Below are positions 1 to 8,170 of a stretch of 62,009 bases of DNA, piece after piece. A program made the translations under genes and the position numbers. The stretch's first letter is position 1. Every line of letters starts with the position of its first letter. A model generated the notes under the pieces. It did not search any database. It worked only from the letters and a program-made list of their open reading frames with translations, and was not told the origin of the DNA. The stretch is from Nitrosospira sp. (GTDB taxonomy: Bacteria; Pseudomonadota; Gammaproteobacteria; Burkholderiales; Nitrosomonadaceae): contig JACDSH010000013.1 in assembly GCA_013450215.1 (NCBI GenBank), forward strand, positions 1-62,009, given 5' to 3'.

Positions 1-408
1 TGACCCTGTATCCTCACCTCAAAAGGGTGGGTACGGGATGGGTGGGGTTCAGTGGTGAGGGGATGGTGAAAATGGGGAATTGGCTGGGAAGGACATACGC
101 TGATGCTAGAGATAGCCTCGGCGTTTTTAGTTTCTGGAAGGTGAAAGTCTAGTTACAGCCAAGCTCATAACGGCACGCTAACGGCGCGCATCATTGCTTT
201 AGGCATAAAAAGGAGCTAGCAGTTACGCTAACTGGTTAGCAATCAAGTCGAAGACTCCTAGTAACCAAGAAACCGCCTAAAGCCCTAAAATTGTTGTTTA
301 AATGTTAGTTAATTGTGAACTTTTTGTTAAGTATCAAGTCTACTTAGCTGTACTGCCGTCATATATGAAATGAAACCATTTAATAACATTCTGTTAGGAG
401 TATCGCTC
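1..408. other. gene-free stretch with G-rich repeat copy A
   Basis: I see no convincing coding region here. Positions 25-100 hold the first copy of a diverged repeat that recurs at 1513-1579. Positions 227-240 form a short perfect palindrome (GCTAAC-TG-GTTAGC). The stretch 250-360 is AT-rich and may hold the promoter for the small gene starting at 409, but no clear -35/-10 pair could be assigned. Confidence 0.5.
25..100 (+). repeat. diverged direct repeat copy A with G-quadruplex head
   Basis: The copy starts with five G-runs separated by loops of 1-3 bases (25-47), which fits the G3+N1-7 quadruplex rule. It ends with the 14-mer GGAAGGACATACGC (87-100). Copy B at 1513-1579 has the same head, a shared internal GATGGTGAAAATG and the same 14-mer, with about 9 bases deleted between them. 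Function is unknown. Confidence 0.7.
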
Positions 409-621
409 ATGAAAACAATTCACTTTTCCTATATGTTAGGCATGCCTGTACTTCTTGCACTTTTGTGGTCTGTTCCTGTCGTGAATTCAAGTGAATTCGA
501 TTTCAGTTGGGCTGCGATAGAACTCTGCGTCTTGATCGGAACTTACATAATGTGCGCCCACTCGAGTTTTTTCAGTTTCATACCGGACCGCAACAGGAAA
601 ACTTCTTATTTTGGGATGTAG
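409..621 (+). CDS. small hypothetical membrane protein (70 aa)
   Basis: I do not recognise this protein. The ORF opens at 370, but the ATG at 409 is a better start because TAGGAG lies about 10 bases upstream. The product would have two hydrophobic segments (about residues 9-25 and 36-52) and a short basic tail, so it may be a small inner-membrane protein; the first segment could instead be a signal peptide. It is followed tail-to-tail by a minus-strand DUF768-like gene. It may be a non-conserved ORF. Confidence 0.4.
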   Translation: MKTIHFSYMLGMPVLLALLWSVPVVNSSEFDFSWAAIELCVLIGTYIMCAHSSFFSFIPDRNRKTSYFGM

Positions 622-647
622 AATTGACGCTAAGAGGATGGCGGGGC

Positions 648-929
648 TCAGTCGCCGTCTTCATTCTCCCGCGCCAGTTGCGCCTTGAGATAATAGGCAT
701 CGACGTCGAAGTCGGTGCTGTCTGTGACCGCGGCCAGGACCCGGGGCGGGATGCGCTCCCGCTCCTCGTCGGTCTCGTACTTTGAGAAGCCGGCCGCAGC
801 CGCCTCGGCGAACAGTTGCTCCGTCAGCCGCTTTGCACGCACCTCGTGGCTCTCGATGTCAGAATTGGCGCCGGGAGGAATTTTTTCCTCGATCCAGGTC
901 TCGAACCACCTCACGAATCGCTGACTCAT
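648..929 (-). CDS. DUF768-like hypothetical protein
   Basis: This is a 93-residue acidic cytoplasmic protein with a spacing like the DUF768 family: an N-terminal FxxWIEEKIP segment, then SHEVRAKRLTEQLFAEAAAAG, then an acidic stretch and a short helix. DUF768 is best known to me from rhizobia, so the match is from memory and needs a profile search. A GGAGA-type ribosome site lies about 13 bases before the ATG. The gene is clearly more GC-rich than the AT-rich DNA around it, which suggests transfer. Function is unknown. Confidence 0.6.
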   Translation of the reverse strand: MSQRFVRWFETWIEEKIPPGANSDIESHEVRAKRLTEQLFAEAAAAGFSKYETDEERERIPPRVLAAVTDSTDFDVDAYYLKAQLARENEDGD

Positions 930-1144
930 GACTGCCCTCTCATCTCCTGCGTTTTATTCGGGGCCGGTTTCCCGGCCTACTGTGACCCACCCGATATTTC
1001 GATCCAAGTGAATAGCAGCTTACTACATAGCATTGATGGGTTCAATTGTTGGGATAGGTTATCGAAACGTGCGGCTGATTCATAAGCCGTGAAGGTAGTG
1101 GGGTGATGCCGCTGTTCTGAGCCACGGCAACCATTTCATCTGAT

Positions 1145-1339
1145 CTATCTCAGCCCTGATTTACCTTGAGATTCACAGAAAACTCGTGCTTGCATCTCTG
1201 CATCGAGCCGCTCTCCTTCAGTCAATTGCGGATGAGAAGCTTTATTGGATTTCATTATGGCTTCTACACATTTATCTACATTGCTGGCACAGCCAGACAA
1301 TATTAAGATTAGAGCCAGAATGGTCAACCGTCCTTTCAA
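1145..1339 (-). CDS. small lipoprotein (64 aa, TTG start)
   Basis: The open frame extends to 1417, but a TTG at 1339 gives a textbook lipoprotein signal: a basic MKGR start, a hydrophobic core, then the lipobox LSGC with the lipidated Cys at residue 17. A GGTGA sequence sits just upstream. The mature part is about 47 residues, hydrophilic, with two further Cys residues (30s region excluded; near residues 24 and 55). It is probably membrane-anchored and faces the periplasm. No family is recognised. The neighbours are also small orphan genes, so context does not help. Confidence 0.5.
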   Translation of the reverse strand: MKGRLTILALILILSGCASNVDKCVEAIMKSNKASHPQLTEGERLDAEMQARVFCESQGKSGLR

Positions 1340-1941
1340 TTTTTCACCGGCGGATTCAAGTCTGAAGTGCAACAGTGTTATGACACGAGTGTAACTTATA
1401 TTAGCAAGACATGCCATGTGACCCTACCTGTACGCCTAGAACTCTAGAAACAACCCCATCGTTTGTCCAGAATTGACTGCATAGGCTGACTAGGTACCAT
1501 CAAGCCAATTTAGGGGGTACCGGGTGGGTGGGGTGCTGCAGATGGTGAAAATGAAGGATGTAGCAGGAAGGACATACGCGGCACCTCAACCGGCACTTAG
1601 TCCGCACTCTCTTTGGAACAGAACTGTCATTAGGATTAATCCATCAACTCTAAAGCCATGAAAGCCATAACCGTGGTAACTAACGTGGTAACTTACTATT
1701 GAGCTAACACGAGAACCCAGTACTAGAAACGCTCTCGGAGGATAATGTTAAGGACACCCTCCCGCTAAGAACATAGCAATAGCACTTAAAGAGTATTTAT
1801 TATTTCAACATATCCAAAGACATGCCCAAAAACTTAGACTGGCCGTTTATAGTTGGAACATTGTGTTACTCTTTTCTACAAGTCTCTGCCAATGAAAACG
1901 AATAAGTGAGACTAAATAATATCTAAATAACGGAGACTCCA
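1340..1941. other. 600-bp gene-free stretch with repeat copy B
   Basis: No ORF with a ribosome site and coding character was found. The stretch contains the second G-quadruplex repeat (1513-1579) and two tandem 12-bp units CGTGGTAACTAA/CGTGGTAACTTA (1672-1695). The last 150 bases are AT-rich and lead into the VOC gene. Confidence 0.5.
1513..1579 (+). repeat. diverged direct repeat copy B with G-quadruplex head
   Basis: Four G-runs with loops TACC, T and T (1513-1533) form a strong quadruplex candidate. The copy then shares GATGGTGAAAATG and the terminal 14-mer GGAAGGACATACGC (1566-1579) with copy A at 25-100. The two copies bracket about 1.4 kb carrying three small orphan genes. Confidence 0.7.
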
Positions 1942-2325
1942 ATGACAATTTTTACTCATGTTACGCTCGGCACAAATAATTTTGATGCAGCAGTTACTTT
2001 TTACGATGCTGTATTAGGTGCATTGGGCATCAACAATCTCGGCAAGCTTCATGATACTGCCATGATGTATGGCAAAAAATCCTTCGAATTTGTGATTCTT
2101 ACGCCCTCAAATGGTGAACCTGCTTGCAGTGCAAATGGTGGGACTGTAGGATTTGCAGCAACCAGTCGGGATGCAGTACATAAGTTTCATGAAGCCGGTT
2201 TGGCTAACGGCGGTGTTGATGAAGGTAAGCCCGGTCCACGCAGTTTTGCCCCGAATGCTTACGCAGCCTATCTGCGGGATCCTGATGGCAATAAGATTAC
2301 TACCATTTGCTTTGCCTCGGAGTGA
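1942..2325 (+). CDS. VOC/glyoxalase-fold family protein
   Basis: This 127-residue protein has the vicinal-oxygen-chelate pattern. It opens with THVTLGTNNFDAAVTFYDAVL and ends with a YLRDPDGNKI motif typical of glyoxalase/bleomycin-resistance/dioxygenase proteins. One VOC module is about this size, so it probably works as a dimer. Members bind a divalent metal and act on small molecules, but the substrate cannot be read from sequence. GGAG lies 6-9 bases before the ATG. It appears monocistronic and ends at an intrinsic terminator (2364-2389). Confidence 0.8.
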   Translation: MTIFTHVTLGTNNFDAAVTFYDAVLGALGINNLGKLHDTAMMYGKKSFEFVILTPSNGEPACSANGGTVGFAATSRDAVHKFHEAGLANGGVDEGKPGPRSFAPNAYAAYLRDPDGNKITTICFASE

Positions 2326-2363
2326 ACTTAACGACCGGGTGAATGCTGATGCCAATAACACGA

Positions 2364-2389
2364 ACAGGGGCTTAGACCCCTGTTTTTTT
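2364..2389 (+). terminator. intrinsic terminator of the VOC gene
   Basis: A perfect 7-bp stem ACAGGGG/CCCCTGT with a 6-base loop is followed directly by seven T residues. It lies 38 bases after the stop codon and protects against read-through into the convergent btuB gene. Confidence 0.9.
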
Positions 2390-2493
2390 GAGTCAGGCCA
2401 ATTGATCCCAAGATGGGCAACCGCAAAGGGTGTACAAACAGAATTCAGAAGGTGCAATGAGATCGAGACACTGCCGAGTATGGGATACAGTAT

Positions 2494-4293
2494 TTAGAAG
2501 GTATGAGTCACGCTTGCCCAGACGGTTCGGGGTATCCCTCTGAATCCCACGGCAGGCTGATATTCCTTGTCCAGCAGGTTATCCACTTGGACCCGCAGTA
2601 TCGGCCCCTTACCGGGCAGTTTGTAACTAGAGCTTAACCCCACAATGGCCATCGTGGGCAACCTGGCCGTATTCATGCTATCGTCAAACCGATGCCCCTC
2701 AACTCGGACTATGCCCTCCAGCATGGCCGGACCACTTTCGTACCTTAATGCTGCTGTTCCCCATACCTGCGAGCGCCTAGCCAGCACCATTCCGTTCTGC
2801 TCATTGCGTGGGTCTTGCACAGTGACATTCACCCGCGTAGAAAGCCCGGCAAACAGGGGCTGAGCACCCGACATTTCAACCCCTTGAATCTTGGCATGCG
2901 ATATATTCTCCATTTGAGACCACATGGAGTTTATAGCGATGGCATCCTTGATGTTGTTAATGAACGCCCCAACTCGGTACCTGGCATCGCCCTTCTCGTA
3001 CGCCATGAAAACTTCCTGCATCGCTCCTCTTTCCGGTGTCAAGTTAGGATTTCCGCCATATCCCCAAGCCATCGGCCAGTAGAGGTCATTGAATGTCGGC
3101 GCCCGAAACGATGTCGAGGCAAGGGCACCAACTCTCCAGTCCTCGGCAAAGATTCGTGCCAGCGACACGTTATAAGTATTGTACCCGCCAAACTGAGAGT
3201 TCTCGTCATGCCGGTAAACGCCTTCAGCCACCATGCTGGCGGCTCTGAGCTGGGTTCCAACAAAACCGGAGACATTGGTTCTCCGATTCTCGATATATTC
3301 CGTAGTGCTGGTCACCTTCTGGATCTCGTGGTCGGCACCAACAAATACCCGCCCTATCTTCATATCCTTTTCCAACTGCACATTTCCTTGCAGGGATTGA
3401 GTGTTCAATACCATCGGCGTCGATCCGCGAAATGTTGACCTGTCCGTGGCGATGCCATAGCTCGCGATGGCGCGCATGTTGTCGGGCAGGTGATAAATGG
3501 CTCGCATATTGCCCATCCCGATAGCCTGCAGGTTCAGATCGTTGGTTGTCGCGCTTCCGTCGAACATCGTACGGACACCGGAATACAGACCCGTTAATTC
3601 CACTTGCAGGTTGTCTGTCGCCATCCCACCCGCCTTGGCCACCACCCCGATTCTTTTCCGAATATCCACATCGGGGTTATAGCTGTACAGATTATTCGCG
3701 TTGGTCGCAGAACCCTGATTGATTATGTCCTGGACTACACGGAATCCGTAGTGAAACCTGTCGTCCCGCGTGCCGGCAGAAACAGCCGCTCTTTCGGACA
3801 TTCGCGAACCGCCACCCGCAGATACCGTCAACCCTGTTGGAATATCCACCGACCCCCGTATCACACCACCGACCGCATTCGCACCAAACGCGGCGGAAGC
3901 CCCGCCCTGGAGAACGTCAATCGACGTTAACAACCCCGGTGCTATCGCGGCAAAATTCGGCGCCCCGGTTGTCGCAGACGATATCCGCATACCGTCAATC
4001 ATGAACATGGTCTGGCTCGACCCGCTGCCCCGCATGAACAAAGAGACAGGACCACCGGGTCCGGTCTCGTTTACCTGCACAGTTTCCTGCAGCACCGTCT
4101 TCCAGTCATTGTCTTCGACCTTCAGTTTTATTTTATCCATCCGGATATTCGTCAACTCCCGAGTAATCGGTATCCGGTTTCCTCCGTAAATGACCATTTC
4201 TGGTAACTTTGGCGACACTCCCTGCGCATTCGCAGTGGCCAAAGTCACCTGAGATGTTATCAACCCAAAAGCCAACAATCGTCCTAATTTCAT
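2494..4293 (-). CDS. btuB: BtuB-type TonB-dependent outer-membrane receptor
   Basis: The start at 4293 gives 599 residues, close to E. coli BtuB, and a clean signal peptide (MKLGRLLAFG, cleavage near ANA-QG at about 23). The upstream in-frame ATG at 4344 lies inside a terminator stem and is unlikely to be used. A TonB-box-like segment PEMVIYGGNR (31-40) precedes the plug domain with its GGPVSLFMRGSGS and MIDGMRI motifs. The C-terminal half is a beta barrel ending in an aromatic residue (VTHTF). The upstream cobalamin riboswitch argues for uptake of vitamin B12 or another corrinoid. No btuCDF or cob genes are in the window. Confidence 0.88.
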   Translation of the reverse strand: MKLGRLLAFGLITSQVTLATANAQGVSPKLPEMVIYGGNRIPITRELTNIRMDKIKLKVEDNDWKTVLQETVQVNETGPGGPVSLFMRGSGSSQTMFMIDGMRISSATTGAPNFAAIAPGLLTSIDVLQGGASAAFGANAVGGVIRGSVDIPTGLTVSAGGGSRMSERAAVSAGTRDDRFHYGFRVVQDIINQGSATNANNLYSYNPDVDIRKRIGVVAKAGGMATDNLQVELTGLYSGVRTMFDGSATTNDLNLQAIGMGNMRAIYHLPDNMRAIASYGIATDRSTFRGSTPMVLNTQSLQGNVQLEKDMKIGRVFVGADHEIQKVTSTTEYIENRRTNVSGFVGTQLRAASMVAEGVYRHDENSQFGGYNTYNVSLARIFAEDWRVGALASTSFRAPTFNDLYWPMAWGYGGNPNLTPERGAMQEVFMAYEKGDARYRVGAFINNIKDAIAINSMWSQMENISHAKIQGVEMSGAQPLFAGLSTRVNVTVQDPRNEQNGMVLARRSQVWGTAALRYESGPAMLEGIVRVEGHRFDDSMNTARLPTMAIVGLSSSYKLPGKGPILRVQVDNLLDKEYQPAVGFRGIPRTVWASVTHTF

Positions 4294-4318
4294 GTGCCAT
4301 TTCTCGCAGTAATTCGCC

Positions 4319-4355
4319 AAAAAGAAACCCATGGATAGCGCCATGGGGTTTCTTT
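4319..4355 (-). terminator. riboswitch-controlled intrinsic terminator before btuB
   Basis: On the minus strand a stem of about 14 bp (AAAGAAACCC..ATGG with CCATGGGTTTCTTT, one bulged C) is followed by a T-run, 25 bases before the btuB start. It follows the B12 aptamer in the same transcript. I infer it is the expression platform: cobalamin bound, terminator formed, receptor off. A second hairpin AGCAGAC/GTCTGCT lies just upstream of the stem. Confidence 0.85.
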
Positions 4356-4480
4356 AGGCTGAGCAGACCCGCCGTCTGCTGTTGTAGTAGACAAGGGAAT
4401 ACCACAGAGGGAATTACATGAACGAAGAAAAGACGTCGGTCAGGATACCGCCCCACGCGATATTTCCATACGCGTTAAAG

Positions 4481-4648
4481 GCCGGTATCCGGGCTCACAA
4501 GACTTGACGTATCACCTTCCCATGAATTGGAGAATTCACAGTGGCTATCAGATAGGTCCACACTTGCTAACCGTTGCGGGGGCAGCCCAGGCATTAAACC
4601 TGGTTCCCGTTTAACTCGACTGAACAATCTCATCCAGACGAGCACCTT
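4481..4648 (-). promoter_or_regulatory. cobalamin (B12) riboswitch aptamer
   Basis: On the minus strand the order of conserved blocks matches the B12 aptamer: AGGTGC near the 5' end (about 4642-4648), then GGGAA with the following GGT, then TGCCTGGGCTGCCCCCGCAA (4571-4595 region), a GCCACTGTG block, and finally the B12-box-like GAGCCCGGATACCGGCC (4481-4497). A -10-like TATAGAAT lies just upstream at 4662-4669. The aptamer is followed by a terminator and btuB, the usual target. Confidence 0.92.
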
Positions 4649-4886
4649 AAACGTTGCGCGGATTCTATACGATTCGCTCAGAAATACCTAATTTGGTGAA
4701 CCGACCTGATCCGTCGATCAACTCCGGCATCTCGCAAACTCCTTACCTACAGCGGTTAGGCTCAACACCATAGCGAGCCCCTGGTTAGGTAATCAGAGCC
4801 GGGCTCTTAAGACTGATCAGCAGGGTGACCTTAAATAGATGCCATCGATTCAGAATGGTAGATCACCCGTCATGAACATGGATCTG

Positions 4887-6053
4887 CTAGTCAGATGGCG
4901 TAGCGCTCATCACGAGAGCGATGAACTGTGTGAACTGACGACTGCTAAAGTTATTATCCGAGACCAGTATCACCGTAGCATTCCCCTCATGAATCGGGCC
5001 GAGTGTGATCCCCTCGATATTGTCGAGTGCGAGTACGGACCCATCAGCCTGCCTCAGGTCCGACAGATCGAGCAGAAGGGTCTTGTCCACTGGCTTAATT
5101 GTATGACCTGAGATGGATTCAAGGCCCGATATATCGGTTGCCCCCCTGGCATCGATATAGAAGAGTCGAATCGTCTTGCCGGTTGTGATGGATCCTTTGG
5201 TCTGTGCACCGATCGCGTAGGAACGCTCAATACTGATGAACTGACGGTCACCGATTGCAACCATATCGGTCAGACCATTGGTTGAAAATAATCCCGGCAG
5301 GATGGGCGGGATGGCGACCCTCTCAACCGGATATAGATACTCCTCACCAGGAAGGCCGGTTGCGATATCAAATGAGAGGATACGAGATCTCGATCCATTC
5401 CCCACCCCTGATGGGGGGCTATCCTGTGACAGACCATTCTCGGTGGCGGTGTATAGGGTCTTGCCATCGATGGAGAGTGTGAGACTCTCGAATGAGAGAT
5501 TGTCATAAATACCTCGATCACCCGGCCTCAGACCGCTACTTGATCCGGAGGGTTGGTAATGATCTGGCACTCTAAAATCGCGTACATGGCTGCCGTCCGG
5601 GTTCATCTCCCTCACGGTCGGTCCCCGGTATCCGAAACGGCTCCTCTGACCCTCATTCACCCAGTAAATCTTATGACGTGATCCGTCATACCGAAGTCCC
5701 TCAGGGTCGACCGTATTCTTCTCAAAGGGTCCCCCGATCGGGGTCTGTATGGTGGTCACACCGATAAAGGTCACACCCTCATGTCCCGGCTCAGAGGATT
5801 TCTTAAACTTAGAGAGGTCCAGACTCAATTCATAAAATCTGGCTGGATTATTGGCACTCCGGTCATCACTCACGGAGAGATAGTTACCGCTCCCAGAGAC
5901 GTAGTCGATCGATGACAATCCCCCGACAAGAGTCTCACCGAACCATGTCCCGGAGGGCACGACCTGCTGACCCAGATAGCTCAGGATGGGGACTTGAGAT
6001 TGAGCGAGTGAGGGGATTGAGAGGAATGCCAGAACGATCAATCCGATCCTCAC
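4887..6053 (-). CDS. secreted phytase-like / esterase-like beta-propeller protein
   Basis: The protein matches the 'esterase-like activity of phytase' family (PF13449), with an early SSIDYVSGSGNYLSVSDDRS segment, DPEGLRYD, FESLTLSIDGKTLYTATEN and a late LDNIEGITLG, which are typical repeat motifs. The frame is open to 6161, but the hydrophobic signal (IGLIVLAFLSIPSLAQSQ) starts about residue 38 of that frame. The GTG at 6053 is the most plausible start, though its ribosome site is weak. It is predicted to be exported. The substrate is unknown. Its 5' region overlaps the promoter of the divergent djlA-like gene. Confidence 0.75.
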   Translation of the reverse strand: MRIGLIVLAFLSIPSLAQSQVPILSYLGQQVVPSGTWFGETLVGGLSSIDYVSGSGNYLSVSDDRSANNPARFYELSLDLSKFKKSSEPGHEGVTFIGVTTIQTPIGGPFEKNTVDPEGLRYDGSRHKIYWVNEGQRSRFGYRGPTVREMNPDGSHVRDFRVPDHYQPSGSSSGLRPGDRGIYDNLSFESLTLSIDGKTLYTATENGLSQDSPPSGVGNGSRSRILSFDIATGLPGEEYLYPVERVAIPPILPGLFSTNGLTDMVAIGDRQFISIERSYAIGAQTKGSITTGKTIRLFYIDARGATDISGLESISGHTIKPVDKTLLLDLSDLRQADGSVLALDNIEGITLGPIHEGNATVILVSDNNFSSRQFTQFIALVMSATPSD

Positions 6054-6087
6054 CCTAAAATTTACTCGGGTTGGCTCCTCTCTAGGA

Positions 6088-6115
6088 ATGACGCCCCCCC
6101 GTGGCGGGTTATAAT
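6088..6115 (+). promoter_or_regulatory. putative sigma70 promoter of the djlA-like gene
   Basis: A perfect TATAAT (6110-6115) has an ATGACG -35-like hexamer 16 bases upstream. Transcription would begin near 6122, just before the GTG start at 6148. Confidence 0.55.
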
Positions 6116-6147
6116 CATTTTTTTCACATGCGATCTTGGGGGATATT

Positions 6148-6921
6148 GTGTTCAGAATCATTGGCGGCCTTTTAGGGTATTACTTCCTCGGTCTTGTTGG
6201 GGCATTCATCGGATACCTCTTAGGGAGCATGACAGACCGTTTCAAGGCTTACGGGATGGGTGGCATTAATCCGTTCAGCAGGGGCCAACGGCAATCAGTC
6301 TTCCTCGATACGGTCTTCATCCTGATGGGCAAGCTCGCCAAGGCGGATGGCCATATCTCACAAGGCGAGATCGATCATGTCGAGCAGTTCATTCAGAAGT
6401 TGGGCATGTCTGCCGCTCATCGGCAGCAAGCGATCACACTCTTTGGAAGGGGAGCATCACCCGACTTTGAGATTGAGTCTAGTCTAAACCAGTTCATGAC
6501 CGTCTGCGGTCAGACTCACAGCTTAAGACAAATGCTGCTGGTCTACCTGATCGTAATGGCACTCGCAGATGGAGGGATTCATGCTGCCGAAGAGAACCTT
6601 CTGAGCGAGATCGCCCGCCATCTGGGATATGACTCGTCCGCATTCCAGCAGATGCTGAACATGATCCTGAACCAGGCCCACTTTGCGGGCGGTCAGTCGA
6701 ACTCTGCCAATGCCCTGGAGGATGCGTATAAGGCCCTAGGGGTCAGCAAGGACAGTACCGACCAAGAGGTCAAGAAGGCATACCGTAAACTCATCAGCCA
6801 GTATCACCCGGATAAATTGATCGGTCAGGGCGTTCCTGCAGATATGATCGCGGTCGCTACCCGCCAGTCACAGGAGGTCCAGGTGGCGTATGACCTGATC
6901 GAGAAGAGTCGCAAGAAATAG
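6148..6921 (+). CDS. djlA: DjlA-like membrane-anchored J-domain co-chaperone
   Basis: The order of parts is that of DjlA: a glycine-rich N-terminal membrane segment (about 2-27), a central TerB-like domain (about 50-180, with two KLAKADGHIS/MALADGGIH acidic repeats), and a C-terminal J domain with the HPD tripeptide at about 220-222 (YHPDKL). DjlA stimulates DnaK from the inner membrane. I prefer the GTG at 6148 because GGGGG lies 5-10 bases upstream; a TTG at 6136 in the same frame would add four residues. It is divergent from the phytase-like gene. Confidence 0.85.
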   Translation: MFRIIGGLLGYYFLGLVGAFIGYLLGSMTDRFKAYGMGGINPFSRGQRQSVFLDTVFILMGKLAKADGHISQGEIDHVEQFIQKLGMSAAHRQQAITLFGRGASPDFEIESSLNQFMTVCGQTHSLRQMLLVYLIVMALADGGIHAAEENLLSEIARHLGYDSSAFQQMLNMILNQAHFAGGQSNSANALEDAYKALGVSKDSTDQEVKKAYRKLISQYHPDKLIGQGVPADMIAVATRQSQEVQVAYDLIEKSRKK

Positions 6922-7193
6922 TGCCTAGGTGAGAGTCACTCACCCAGATCCGAAAGACCGATCTTCAGGTGCTAAAACACCACTATTCGGTATAATTGCG
7001 ATCAAACCATACCAGTGGGATGATGGATTCGAACAGGATGGAGAGGAAGATGGCAGAACATCCTCCTCCGAAAGGTACCGAGTGCTGGACTCTGTCACCG
7101 ACTTTGGTTAAATTTTATGGATTAATTGCACTCCCAAATCCGCTGATTCAATGAACCCCTCAAATGAACTGAGCATTTAACTAAGGAATATCT

Positions 7194-7631
7194 GTGAGAA
7201 CAAGATCGATTGGTATTGCATTGATCGCCATCAGCCTGTCATTCCCAATTACGGCCTGGTCTCAATCCACTAAGGCACCCCCCCAAAAGACCCCCACCCC
7301 GCTCATGAGTGGTGATGGCTGGAAGTTGGTCCGATCGGTCCAACTGGGTACATCGGGTAGGTTCATCCATATGGTCCTGATCGACCCCAAGAGGGACTCG
7401 GACAAGACGGTCTATGGCGCTGCATTAAAGAGCATCTGCCGGTCAGAGCTTGAATTCTGCCGTGTCCGCTTCTGGAACCAGGCACGTGATGTTGCAGACA
7501 AGATCACTTTCACAGAGTCCCAGTTCAAGATGCTCCGAGCCGAATTCAATCTAAACCTTGCAGGCGGTATTGAGGAGTTGCGTTACGCATGCACCGTCGC
7601 ACCCGAGAATAAGCAGTGCTTCTCACACTGA
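7194..7631 (+). CDS. small secreted hypothetical protein
   Basis: This 145-residue protein starts with GTG, with AAGGAA about 6 bases upstream. It has a clear Sec signal peptide (MRTRSIGIALIAISLSF, cleavage near AWS-QS at about 24), then a proline-rich linker (PPQKTPTPL). The mature domain of about 105 residues carries four Cys (CRSELEFC, ACT and QCF contexts), which could form two disulfides in the periplasm. I do not recognise the family. It lies between djlA and a RidA-like gene, each with its own spacing of 100-270 bp, so it is probably a separate unit. Confidence 0.65.
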   Translation: MRTRSIGIALIAISLSFPITAWSQSTKAPPQKTPTPLMSGDGWKLVRSVQLGTSGRFIHMVLIDPKRDSDKTVYGAALKSICRSELEFCRVRFWNQARDVADKITFTESQFKMLRAEFNLNLAGGIEELRYACTVAPENKQCFSH

Positions 7632-7728
7632 TCGGTATAAATATTTTTGGGTAGACCCCTTTTACTTTGGGTTGAGTGACGAGATAATTCGTTCCCATCA
7701 GAATGACACTAAATAGAGGCGACAGAAC

Positions 7729-8118
7729 ATGACCCGAAGACTGATTAGCTCCGGATCCACCTTCGAGCAGGAGATTGGGTACTCCCGTGCCGTGGTTGAT
7801 GGGGACTGGATCTTCGTCTCTGGCACCACCGGTTTCGACTATAGTAAGATGACCATCTCGGATGATCTACTCGATCAGACTGATCAGTGCTTCCGTAATA
7901 TTGAGATGGCACTGAATGAGGCCGGATCGAGTCTGAAGGATACCGTCAGGGTGACCTACGTACTCCCCGTTGCCGCGGACTTTGAGAAGTGCTGGCCGGT
8001 ATTACGTCGTTACCTAGGGGATGTAAAGCCTGCTGCGATGATGATCTCTGCCGGTCTGTCAGATCCACGTATGCTGATCGAGATACAGATCACGGCACGG
8101 ATCCGTTCAGAAACTTAA
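7729..8118 (+). CDS. RidA-superfamily protein lacking the usual catalytic Arg
   Basis: The 129-residue protein has the YjgF/YER057c/UK114 fold pattern: VDGDWIFVSGTTGFD near 27-41, DQTDQCFRNIEMALNEAGSSL, then VRVTYVLPVAADFEK and a terminal IEIQITARI. RidA proteins hydrolyse reactive 2-aminoacrylate imines as trimers and use an Arg in a P-A-R motif. Here that position reads KPAAMM, so the Arg is missing. It is probably a non-canonical Rid protein without imine deaminase activity. A gene for a TIR-like protein starts 52 bp downstream on the same strand. Confidence 0.8.
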   Translation: MTRRLISSGSTFEQEIGYSRAVVDGDWIFVSGTTGFDYSKMTISDDLLDQTDQCFRNIEMALNEAGSSLKDTVRVTYVLPVAADFEKCWPVLRRYLGDVKPAAMMISAGLSDPRMLIEIQITARIRSET

Positions 8119-8170
8119 TTTAATGAACTCATCTCTTATCAATTCACTCAACCATGGAGGAAGAAACTAA

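Noticed and set aside
160-260. Possible integron attC site around the GCTAAC/GTTAGC palindrome
   Set aside because: The 7-base core consensus sites (RYYYAAC and GTTRRRY) do not fit in the right order and no integrase gene is present.
2815-3438. 207-codon plus-strand ORF
   Set aside because: It lies wholly inside btuB on the other strand and has no recognisable family pattern.
6929-7111. 60-codon plus-strand ORF after djlA
   Set aside because: It starts at a GTG without a ribosome site and its composition shows no domain or membrane feature; read as intergenic.
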